Part shown: piece by piece, positions 52,576 to 59,842 of the stretch
Layout: the number at the start of each line of letters is the position of its first letter
Numbering within the stretch: the stretch's first letter is position 1
DNA from: JBKBUF01 sp046290815
Lineage (GTDB): Bacteria > Bacteroidota > Bacteroidia > Cytophagales > Cytophagaceae
Reading direction: 5' to 3'
Length of the DNA: 64,000 bases
NCBI GenBank assembly: GCA_046290815.1
Contig: JBKBUF010000010.1
Coordinates: forward strand, 1 to 64,000
Made by a program: the position numbers and the translations under genes
Notes under the pieces: generated by a model
Database searches by the model: none
What the model saw: only the letters and a program-made list of their open reading frames with translations
Told to the model about the DNA's origin: nothing

Positions 52576-53232
52576 ATGTATAAAGAATTGTTTTCCTTTT
52601 TAAAGGGATTAAAAAAGAACAACCATAAGGAGTGGTTTGATAAAAATCGTGACCAATACCAGGAACTTCGGACTGAGTTTGTGGGGCTGGTAGATCAGGT
52701 AATCAAATATGTCTCATCTATAGATCCTGAAATAGGTTATATCGAGGCTAAACATTGTATTTTCAGAATTAATAGGGATATCAGATTTTCCAAAGATAAA
52801 ACTCCGTACAAAACTCATTTTTCTGCTTTTATTTCTGAAAAGGGCAGGAAATCTTTTGGTCCCGGTTATTATATCCATTTAGAGCCGGGAGGGAATAGTC
52901 TTATTGCCGGAGGAGTTTATTTGCCCGATCCCGAAGCGTTATATAAAATCAGACAGGAAATTGATTATAATGGAAATGAACTTAAGGCGATCATAAAAAA
53001 GCCTTCCTTCAAAAACTTATTTCCTTTTATTGATGGAGAAAAATTAAGCAGAGCGCCAAAAGGCTTCTCAGAAGATAGTGAATATATAGATCTGATTAAA
53101 CTAAAAAGTTTTTCAATTTATACAGGCATTTCAGATGAGGATGTATTAAAGGGTAATATGGAAAAATTTTACAAAAAAGGTTTTAAGGAGATGGTGGTAT
53201 ATAATGATTTTTTCAGAAAGGCTTTAGAATAA
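52576..53232 (+). CDS. DUF2461 family protein
   Basis: The 218-residue protein contains the DUF2461 signature: FLKGLKKNNHKEWFDKNRDQYQ, FRINRDIRFSKDKTPYKTHFSAFIS, GPGYYIHLEPGGNSLIAGGVY and PSFKNLFPF. The function of this widespread cytoplasmic family is unknown. The stop is followed at once by a long inverted repeat (53236-53352) that probably ends the transcript. Confidence 0.9.
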   Translation: MYKELFSFLKGLKKNNHKEWFDKNRDQYQELRTEFVGLVDQVIKYVSSIDPEIGYIEAKHCIFRINRDIRFSKDKTPYKTHFSAFISEKGRKSFGPGYYIHLEPGGNSLIAGGVYLPDPEALYKIRQEIDYNGNELKAIIKKPSFKNLFPFIDGEKLSRAPKGFSEDSEYIDLIKLKSFSIYTGISDEDVLKGNMEKFYKKGFKEMVVYNDFFRKALE

Positions 53233-53235
53233 AAA

Positions 53236-53352
53236 GGCTGTCTCAAAACTGACGTTGTCATCCCGACGAAGGAGGGATTTATACTTATTATCAATAAATG
53301 TAATTTTTGAAAATTTCTTCGTCGTGCCTGGAATGACGCTTTTGAGACAGCC
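53236..53352. repeat. Long hairpin-forming intergenic repeat element
   Basis: GGCTGTCTCAAAA (53236-53248) and TTTTGAGACAGCC (53340-53352) are perfect 13-bp inverted ends. Inside them a second, imperfect pair (GTCATCCCGACGAAG and CTTCGTCGTGCCTGGAATGAC) extends the stem to about 35 bp. The element separates the convergent DUF2461 and propeller-lipoprotein genes and fits a repeat element (MITE/REP-like) that can work as a bidirectional terminator. Confidence 0.75.
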
Positions 53353-53366
53353 CTGATAATTCATTA

Positions 53367-54266
53367 TTATTTCTTTAACCTGTAAGCTACAACTCTGTTG
53401 TCAAAGAATGTAGGAACCAATACAAGATTTTGATCTTTAATATATTCAATATCCGCAGCATTGATTTTCTGCTCGATTGTATCAAGAAGTTTTATGGTCT
53501 GGCCGTTGCTTATGTAAAATATCTGACCATGCCAGTTGGAAACAACAAAGCTTTCTCCTTCACCGGTATGGATAACGCCATCTCCAGCTCCTAAACCTGT
53601 ACCAAGTACAGTGTCTTTTTTAGTTTCCATATTGAAAGCCTTAAAGTCCTGGCTTCCCATAGAGGCAAGATATAATGTATTATCGATTATATAAATTCCA
53701 TTAGGTTCGCTTAAACCTTCGGATAACCATTCAGTGATTTTTCCATCTTTAAAGACGTGAATTTTATGTGTATGAGAATCAGAAATAAAAACAGAGCCAT
53801 CTTTGTCAACAAAAATATCATTTAGGAATTTAGAGCCCGCAACGGGATATGATTTGGTGATTTTACCTTTTTCTGTATCGATTTCTATCAGTTTATCGAT
53901 GTCTGTGACATAAAGTTTTCCATTGAAATATCCCATTCCTTTTGGTGCATGCAAACCTTTTACCCATTCCAGGTTAATGATCTTGCCATCCAGCCCCAAT
54001 TGGGAGATGAATCCTTTATTGTTTTTTTCATCAGGTTTACCATTTACATTTGAAACGTAAAGGATATTTTTATCAGAATTTAGCAATACTGATTCAGGTG
54101 TTTGAAATGTGCTGTCAGAACGCCAAACTTCTTCTAATGATACAACAGGTTCCTGAATTTGCTGTTGAACAGAAGTAGTGTCTACTGTTTGTGCTTCCTG
54201 TTGCTTTTGTTCACAAGCCGCTGCAATGAGAATTATTGCAGAAAGTAAAATTGATGTTTTTTTCAT
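53367..54266 (-). CDS. SMP-30/NHL-like beta-propeller lipoprotein
   Basis: The 299-residue protein has a lipoprotein signal (about 1-18, lipobox IAAAC) and a Gln/Thr-rich linker. Six blades follow with WRSDSTFQTPESVLLNSDKNILYVSNV, HAPKGMGYFNGKLYVTDIDKLIEIDTEKG, FLNDIFVDKDGSVFISDSHTHKIHVFKD and EPNGIYIIDNTLYLASM, the SMP-30/gluconolactonase pattern. It is anchored outside the inner membrane; the ligand or lactone substrate is unknown. A TATTTTTG promoter-like element lies 42 bp upstream. Confidence 0.82.
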   Translation of the reverse strand: MKKTSILLSAIILIAAACEQKQQEAQTVDTTSVQQQIQEPVVSLEEVWRSDSTFQTPESVLLNSDKNILYVSNVNGKPDEKNNKGFISQLGLDGKIINLEWVKGLHAPKGMGYFNGKLYVTDIDKLIEIDTEKGKITKSYPVAGSKFLNDIFVDKDGSVFISDSHTHKIHVFKDGKITEWLSEGLSEPNGIYIIDNTLYLASMGSQDFKAFNMETKKDTVLGTGLGAGDGVIHTGEGESFVVSNWHGQIFYISNGQTIKLLDTIEQKINAADIEYIKDQNLVLVPTFFDNRVVAYRLKK

Positions 54267-54307
54267 AGTTAGTGTATTGATATTTTTTTAGAAAATTATT
54301 CAGGGGG

Positions 54308-54340
54308 CAAAAATAACAGAAAATAAAATTTCTACTGAAA
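54308..54340 (-). promoter_or_regulatory. Candidate promoter TTTC-N21-TATTTTTG
   Basis: On the minus strand TATTTTTG (54308-54315) and TTTC (54337-54340) have 21-bp spacing. The predicted start near 54301 gives a leader of about 35 nt for the lipoprotein gene. It overlaps the 3' end of the dgkA gene. Confidence 0.45.
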
Positions 54341-54700
54341 AATATAAGGTATAAAAATAATGAATGCGATAATAACTGAATATAAGGCCGATAATAATAC
54401 TGAGGCTGCTGCTATGTCTTTTATTTGGCCAGCTTCTTTATTGTAGTCAGGCGAAATTTTGTCTATTATTTTTTCTATACATGTGTTGATCGCCTCTGTT
54501 ATCATTACGGCAGCAATACCTGAGATTACAAAAAGCCATTCTGTTTTGGTAATTTCAAAATAAGCGCTTAAGGCTATTACAGCAGTTGCGGACAAAATAT
54601 GAACTTTAAAATTATTTTCTATCCTTGCAAGTTCAATTATTCCTTTCCATGCAAATTTAAAGCTGATCAATGATTTTTTTATGTCCACTATAGGCTTCAT
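54332..54700 (-). CDS. dgkA: Diacylglycerol/undecaprenol kinase
   Basis: The 122-residue protein has three membrane segments and the DgkA signature EAINTCIEKIIDKISPDYNKEAGQIKDIAAASVLL, with FKFAWKGIIELARIENNFKVHI before it. Enzymes of this type phosphorylate diacylglycerol or undecaprenol at the inner membrane, supporting lipid recycling and cell-wall carrier supply. It overlaps the Nudix gene by 4 nt (ATGA), so they are translated together. Confidence 0.92.
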   Translation of the reverse strand: MKPIVDIKKSLISFKFAWKGIIELARIENNFKVHILSATAVIALSAYFEITKTEWLFVISGIAAVMITEAINTCIEKIIDKISPDYNKEAGQIKDIAAASVLLSALYSVIIAFIIFIPYIFQ

Positions 54701-55227
54701 AGTAATGATGGTATAAGGGTTTTTATAACAGATTTATCATGATCATTTATATTTAATCTGGTGGGATGGGTGTTTTGTACAATAGCCTTAAGCCTTTCAA
54801 ATCCTTTTTTAATAATTTCTTCATGGTCAAAGGCCAGTGAAGGTAAATGGTGGATAGAAAAGAATTTTCCATCAGATGCATCATCAGCAGCTTGAACATT
54901 TGCATCTGTAAGTCTGCTGAGTCCCATGTGCGCAATGGTGACGATTCTGCTTCTGGGATCTCTATCTAAGCCGGAGAAAGCATGTAGTTGTTCAAGTTCA
55001 ATATTTTTTAAACCTGTTTCTTCCTCCAGCTCTCTATGTGCACAAGCTTCTGCTGTTTCGTCGATTTCCATAAATCCGCCGGGTAATGCCCACATGGATT
55101 TAAACGGATCTGATTTTCTTTGAATCAGCAATATCTGCAGGTCTTTTTCTGTAAGATTGAATAAAACTATGTCTGCAGAAACAGCCGGTCTGGGATATTC
55201 ATAGCAAAAATTTTTCTTTATTTCCAT
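54697..55227 (-). CDS. Nudix hydrolase
   Basis: The 176-residue protein has the Nudix box GGFMEIDETAEACAHRELEEETGL (about residues 51-74) after VLFNLTEKDLQILLIQRKSDPFKSMWALP. The N-terminal YPRPAVSADIVLF resembles NUDIX proteins related to the NrtR branch or ADP-ribose/NADH pyrophosphatases. It removes a nucleoside diphosphate-linked moiety. It overlaps the downstream dgkA by 4 nt and the upstream thioredoxin-like gene by 10 nt, so the three form one operon. Confidence 0.92.
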   Translation of the reverse strand: MEIKKNFCYEYPRPAVSADIVLFNLTEKDLQILLIQRKSDPFKSMWALPGGFMEIDETAEACAHRELEEETGLKNIELEQLHAFSGLDRDPRSRIVTIAHMGLSRLTDANVQAADDASDGKFFSIHHLPSLAFDHEEIIKKGFERLKAIVQNTHPTRLNINDHDKSVIKTLIPSLL

Positions 55228-55772
55228 TTTATGTTGCAGCCAAGACTGGGTTTTTGGTCTTCAAAAACTGATTCACCTTTTAATATCTGATCCAATGCTC
55301 TTCTTATATCTTTACCGGTGACAGGAATATCTGTGGATGGCCTTGAATCATCCAGTTGTCCCCTGTAGACAAGTTTTAATTCCTTATCAAATATAAAAAA
55401 ATCAGGAGTACAGGCAGCATCATAACTTTTTGCAACCTCCTGAGATTCGTCATAAAGATAGGGGAAAGGATATTCCAATTCTTTGGCATATTGTTTCATT
55501 TTCTCCGGTGAATCTTCCGGATACTGGATGGCATCATTAGAGCTGATGGCTATGAATGATATTCCTTTTTCTTCATAATCATTGCCTAATTTTGTTAACT
55601 CAGGATTGATATGTTTTACAAAAGGACAGTGATTACATATAAACATGATCACCGTAGCTTTATCAGATTTCAATTGTTGTAAACTTAATTTATTGCCTGA
55701 TACAACATCAGGTAAGACGAAATCCGGAGCTTTGGTTCCTAAAGGAATCATTACAGAGGGTGTTCTTGCCAT
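55218..55772 (-). CDS. Thioredoxin-fold protein, AhpC/TSA-like
   Basis: The 184-residue protein has the peroxiredoxin-like start GTKAPDFVLPDVVSGNKLSLQQL and the active-site loop IMFICNHCPFVKH, with Cys46 and Cys49 as a CxxC pair. YLYDESQEVAKSYDAACTPDFFIFDKELKLVYRGQLDDSRPS is typical of the family usually annotated as thioredoxin or redoxin domain proteins of Bacteroidota. No signal peptide. It leads the operon with the Nudix hydrolase and dgkA. Confidence 0.88.
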   Translation of the reverse strand: MARTPSVMIPLGTKAPDFVLPDVVSGNKLSLQQLKSDKATVIMFICNHCPFVKHINPELTKLGNDYEEKGISFIAISSNDAIQYPEDSPEKMKQYAKELEYPFPYLYDESQEVAKSYDAACTPDFFIFDKELKLVYRGQLDDSRPSTDIPVTGKDIRRALDQILKGESVFEDQKPSLGCNIKWK

Positions 55773-55835
55773 AATTGGATTATATTAATTTTTTTTACTA
55801 ATTATTCTATAACTTGCTAATAATTAAGCGATTTA

Positions 55836-55867
55836 TTTGATGGTAGACCGGCAAAAATGTAGTTTTG
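55836..55867 (+). promoter_or_regulatory. Promoter TTTG-N20-TAGTTTTG
   Basis: TTTG (55836-55839) and TAGTTTTG (55860-55867) have 20-bp spacing, a full match to the Bacteroidota primary promoter. The predicted start near 55874 gives a 22-nt leader for the gene at 55896. A perfect 8-bp inverted repeat CGGCAAAA/TTTTGCCG (55849-55870) overlaps the -7 element, which suggests a repressor site. Confidence 0.65.
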
Positions 55868-55895
55868 CCGTGAAAACAAATATACTTATTAATTT

Positions 55896-58667
55896 ATGCA
55901 ACGCTTAATTTTTGCTATCATTTCCTTTTATATGTTTAATGGGTTTTGTTGCTATGCACAAACGAATGTCAGCAATAATGATCTTCATAACTATTATAAT
56001 GCTAAAGGGTTTAATGATGGTTTATTGGTTTTTCATAATCAGCAAGGGCTATATCATAATTATTTAAATCAATCACTTCAACTGAGTTTATCTTCATCAA
56101 TTCTTGGTTATGACGTTGCCAATAGAAGGGTAGCATGGCTGGAAATGGCCGGGAGCAATTTCAGAGTTATGGAATATAATGGATCGATTCATCAAATTCA
56201 GAGTTCAGTTTCTCAGTGTCAGGATATAAAAAGGAATCAAAACGCAGTTATCTGGAACAGTTTGGTGAATGGTAATTGGGATTTGTATAAATATGAAGAA
56301 GGGCAAATATCAAATTTGACAAATACCAGCCAATATGAAATTAATCCGCAAATCTCTGAGAGCAGTATCACCTGGAGTACCTATAATGATAATGGTTTTT
56401 ATACCCTTTATGAGTATGTTTTTGAATCCAGATCTACAGAAATTTTATCTAACAGAGTTGTTAGTCCTTACAATGTATATCTTTTTGATAATATAATTTA
56501 TTGGTCTGCCTGGGATGGAAATGATTATGAAATTTATTATAAAAATAATCAAGCAACAGGGATAATTACAAACAATAGTCATAATGATTATATTCTTGCA
56601 GCTACTCCTGAAGCATTATGTTATTATGCACAGTTTAATAGTACCAATTACATTTATGTGTATGACGGAGCATATAAAGTGGTACATAATTCTACCAATT
56701 ATATATATGAGACTGTAGGATCAGGAAAGAATTTTGCTTTTTCACTATCCGATGGTCAGGATCCGGAGATTTTCTTCTGGAATGGTACTGATTTAAGACA
56801 AATAACCGATAATTCTTTGTATGAATATGGATTGTCAATTTCAGAAAATGGGGTTGCCTGGACCGAATATTCAAACAAAGGAACAGTAAAGGTGTTTGCC
56901 AATGAAGAGTATATCACCTTTCAGTCACCTAATACGCAGTATTTTCCTATCTTAAGAGGTAGTACCGTACTGTGGTCGGAAATAATAAATAATACAGCAC
57001 AGATCTTTATCGGGTCTCTTTCACCATATAAATTATCGGATACAAATCTTTTATGTAACAGTGTAAATGGCCGGACAACACTTTCTTTAACACGGTCTCT
57101 TAAACCTGGAGTAATTGGTATTGATTTTACACTTAGTTATACCGGAAGTTTAACTTTAAACTCTGTTTCAGTTTCACCTAATTCAAGTCAATATCTTAGG
57201 GTCCATCATAATATTAGATCAAGAGGATTTGATACGCAGATTTATTTTAGTATATATCTTGAGGGTGCTCCGGCAAGTGTTACTATTTCTGACTTTCGTG
57301 ATCTTTTAATATTGGATTTTACTGCTAATACAATCCCCTTAAATACTTTTTTAAGTATTTCGAATTTACAGGAATCGTTTATTTATGGAACCGAAAGCAA
57401 TTTTTCACCTCTGAGGGCCAGTTTTAGTGTTCTTAATAAAACTTATGAAGGAAGACTATTATTCCGCAATTCAAACCAGCTTTTAACAAATAGTTCTCCC
57501 AGAAGTACAGGACGGATAAATAATATTATAAATTCATGTAATGCTAATCATGAATATTCTGTTTCAGGTTCCGGAGGAACATTTATATACAATCCGATGC
57601 TTGGCGGAAATGACTTAGTAATAAAACGGGACGTCCCTTGTATAAATGTAATAGATGCAATAAATGGTACAGATTGGTTATTGGCATTGGAAATTTCAAC
57701 ATTAAAGTTGCTGCCGAATAATTACCAACTGGTAGCAGCTGATGTGAATATGGATGGAAAAGTTACTGCGGGAGATGCTACTTTAATTTCTTCCCGGGCT
57801 GTATCCTCAATTTGTGAATACCCTCAGGCATGGAACTATCAAAATGTTAATGGGGTGCCTACCAGAATTGCTGGTACAGAAAATTCTTTTGACTGGTTAT
57901 TTACAAATATGGATTTGAATAGTTTGCCTCTTGGTACAAGGCACAATGTTCCCCGGATAAGTAATTGCTTGCCTGTTCCTGCTGAACGACTATGTAGTAG
58001 CACAACATCACCAACAACATATTTTGGTATTTTATTAGGTGATATTGACGGTAATTATGAGTCCTTAAGAAGTTCTAGAGACGTTTCAAGAATATCAGCA
58101 AGGTTAAATCTTGTAAGAAATCAAAAGAATGTTTCTATTGTTTCATTGGGAATTGATACACTTAAATCTGTAGATTTAAGCCTTGCGGTAGAATCTTCCT
58201 TAAATATTAAAAATGTCAGACCTGCTTTTGATTGGATAGGGTTGAATTTCAATATTAAAGATTCATTACTGCTGGTGACTTCAATTATATTAAAAGACAC
58301 CATATATAGCGGACCTGTATTTTATATTGAATCTGATGATAACATTAGTTTTTCTAAAGCAATCTGGTATGTAAATGGAGAAGAAGCTAATGTGAGTTCA
58401 TTTGTAACACAGGTAAATGAACCTGAATCGTTAAATGATTTCATTGTAAGTCCAAATCCATCCAATGGTATATTCAGATTTACAGGTAAATTATTGAATG
58501 AAAGATATACCTTCTCGGTCACAGATGTAAGTGGAAATGAAATTTTATCCATGGGGCATGATCAATCAGCTGATGTACTGGATCTGACTTCATTTAATTC
58601 CGGTATTTATTTCCTTTCTGTTACTTTGGACGGATACCGTAAGGTTTTAAAGTTGATCAAATATTAA
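55896..58667 (+). CDS. T9SS-exported protein: propeller-like repeats, cohesin-like and dockerin-like domains
   Basis: The 923-residue protein has a signal peptide (about 1-21, GFCCYAQ). Residues about 30-370 are repeated beta-blades of the form VIWNSLVNGNWDLYKYEEGQI and IYWSAWDGNDYEIYYKNN, a propeller-like region. About 385-520 (TTLSLTRSLKPGVIGIDFTLSYTGSLTLNSVSV) resembles a cohesin fold. Near 610-640 VAADVNMDGKVTAGDATLISSR is a dockerin-type Ca2+ loop, with a degenerate partner LGDIDGNYESLRSSRDVSRI near 715. The end (about 847-923: DFIVSPNPSNGIFRF, FSVTDVSGNEI, SGIYFLSVTLDG, RKVLKLIKY) is a T9SS type A sorting domain. A strong promoter with an overlapping inverted repeat precedes it. It is surface-displayed; binding partner unknown. 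Confidence 0.85.
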   Translation: MQRLIFAIISFYMFNGFCCYAQTNVSNNDLHNYYNAKGFNDGLLVFHNQQGLYHNYLNQSLQLSLSSSILGYDVANRRVAWLEMAGSNFRVMEYNGSIHQIQSSVSQCQDIKRNQNAVIWNSLVNGNWDLYKYEEGQISNLTNTSQYEINPQISESSITWSTYNDNGFYTLYEYVFESRSTEILSNRVVSPYNVYLFDNIIYWSAWDGNDYEIYYKNNQATGIITNNSHNDYILAATPEALCYYAQFNSTNYIYVYDGAYKVVHNSTNYIYETVGSGKNFAFSLSDGQDPEIFFWNGTDLRQITDNSLYEYGLSISENGVAWTEYSNKGTVKVFANEEYITFQSPNTQYFPILRGSTVLWSEIINNTAQIFIGSLSPYKLSDTNLLCNSVNGRTTLSLTRSLKPGVIGIDFTLSYTGSLTLNSVSVSPNSSQYLRVHHNIRSRGFDTQIYFSIYLEGAPASVTISDFRDLLILDFTANTIPLNTFLSISNLQESFIYGTESNFSPLRASFSVLNKTYEGRLLFRNSNQLLTNSSPRSTGRINNIINSCNANHEYSVSGSGGTFIYNPMLGGNDLVIKRDVPCINVIDAINGTDWLLALEISTLKLLPNNYQLVAADVNMDGKVTAGDATLISSRAVSSICEYPQAWNYQNVNGVPTRIAGTENSFDWLFTNMDLNSLPLGTRHNVPRISNCLPVPAERLCSSTTSPTTYFGILLGDIDGNYESLRSSRDVSRISARLNLVRNQKNVSIVSLGIDTLKSVDLSLAVESSLNIKNVRPAFDWIGLNFNIKDSLLLVTSIILKDTIYSGPVFYIESDDNISFSKAIWYVNGEEANVSSFVTQVNEPESLNDFIVSPNPSNGIFRFTGKLLNERYTFSVTDVSGNEILSMGHDQSADVLDLTSFNSGIYFLSVTLDGYRKVLKLIKY

Positions 58668-58769
58668 GAGAGATTTTAATGTCATTTTGAAAATTGGTAA
58701 ATTGTTCACAAGTTGAATGGTTGATCAATTTTTATAAACATCAATACTAAGTCAAATAAATTTTGTACG

Positions 58770-58976
58770 ATGCCCGGATGTGGATATGTTTGTCCTCAAT
58801 GTGAGGGTAGAGGCTTATTGGAAAACGGATCTTCTTGTGATTGGTGCAGGCAGGATCAACAGCCCATATCCAACGAAGAATGGCTTAAAACGGCCCATGA
58901 AGGAAACTGCTGCGGAGATTGGGAAGTAAATTCAAAGGACTCGCCCACAAACGATGGTTTTTTGAAAAAATTGTAA
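58770..58976 (+). CDS. Small zinc-ribbon-like protein
   Basis: The 68-residue protein has Cys pairs CGYVCPQCEGRGLLENGSSCDWC, i.e. CxxxCxxCxGxG followed by CxxC, close to the DnaJ-type zinc-binding spacing, and a later NCCGDW. It probably binds a metal; the rest has no recognised fold. It lies 102 bp after the T9SS protein gene and could be a stand-alone short gene. No promoter consensus was found. Confidence 0.6.
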   Translation: MPGCGYVCPQCEGRGLLENGSSCDWCRQDQQPISNEEWLKTAHEGNCCGDWEVNSKDSPTNDGFLKKL

Positions 58977-59042
58977 TAAATTTGATTGCGGATAGATTAT
59001 TTCAGGTCATCCTGCAGTATTACTAAACTCTTCTAATTGCAA

Positions 59043-59795
59043 ATGAGATATATCTTTTTGAGTTTATCCCTTCTGATACTGGGGTATAATTCTTCCTTTT
59101 CACAAAAAATCCAAAATGTCAAAGCTGAAGTTCATGGTGATAACATAGTTGTTACCTATGATCTTATTCATACAGAAGTAAACCAGGATTTTAAAATTTC
59201 GCTTTATTCATCTAAAGACCAGTTTACTACCGCTTTAAAGTATGTTTCCGGCGATGTTGGTTCAGGTGTGAAGCCTGGTAAAAATAAAAAAATTGTGTGG
59301 AGTGCCAGAGAAGAACTTGGAGAATATGAAGGGGATATTACATTTGAGGTAAGAGGTGTTCCTGTTTCGGGATCTGGTGCAGACGTGGCAATAATTAAAC
59401 CTTCAAAGAATGAGGTAATCAGAAGAGGTAAAACCTATGAGATCAAATGGAAAGGTGCCAATCAGTCTCAAACGTATGAGTTAGAATTACTCAGAAATGG
59501 AAAAACAGTAGATGTAATAAATAATGCAGCTAGCGGAGGCGCATATAACTGGAAAATACCGGTTAAAACCAAGCCTGGTAAGAAATATTCTGTTAAAATA
59601 ACTAATTCAGGCAATAGCCAGGATTTTGCCATGAGTGATCCTTTTATTATAAAAAGAAAAATACCACTGGCTCTTAAGATTGTCCCTGTTGCAGTAATTA
59701 TTACAGGTGGTGCCATTGCAGCATTACTTGCAGTACCGGTGGAGGATGAAACGGTTAAAGAGGATCCGGATCTACCTGCTCCGCCTAACCCCTGA
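59043..59795 (+). CDS. Exported protein with Kre9/KNH-like domain and C-terminal membrane helix
   Basis: About 250 residues from the ATG at 59043 (TTG at 59037 is an alternative). After a signal peptide (about 1-20, YNSSFSQ) comes an N-terminal beta domain (VKAEVHGDNIVVTYDLIH, SGVKPGKNKKIVWSAREELGEYEGDITFEV), then a Ser/Thr-rich-GPI-like (Kre9/KNH) domain (about 115-210: VAIIKPSKNEVIRRGKTYEIKW, LELLRNGKTVDVINN, SGGAYNWKIPVKTKPGKKYSVKIT). One membrane helix (about 213-236) and a short acidic tail end the chain. It is likely anchored with most of it outside the inner membrane. The gene starts a run with two further secreted proteins. Confidence 0.7.
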   Translation: MRYIFLSLSLLILGYNSSFSQKIQNVKAEVHGDNIVVTYDLIHTEVNQDFKISLYSSKDQFTTALKYVSGDVGSGVKPGKNKKIVWSAREELGEYEGDITFEVRGVPVSGSGADVAIIKPSKNEVIRRGKTYEIKWKGANQSQTYELELLRNGKTVDVINNAASGGAYNWKIPVKTKPGKKYSVKITNSGNSQDFAMSDPFIIKRKIPLALKIVPVAVIITGGAIAALLAVPVEDETVKEDPDLPAPPNP

Positions 59796-59842
59796 TAAAA
59801 TATTTTTGTTCAATCGTTGAAACTGATAATCATTTATTAAGC

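Noticed and set aside
59801..59808. TATTTTTG as a promoter for the TIG/FG-GAP gene
   Set aside because: It fits the -7 pattern but no TTTG is found at the right distance and the gene follows its neighbour by 47 bp, so co-transcription is as likely.
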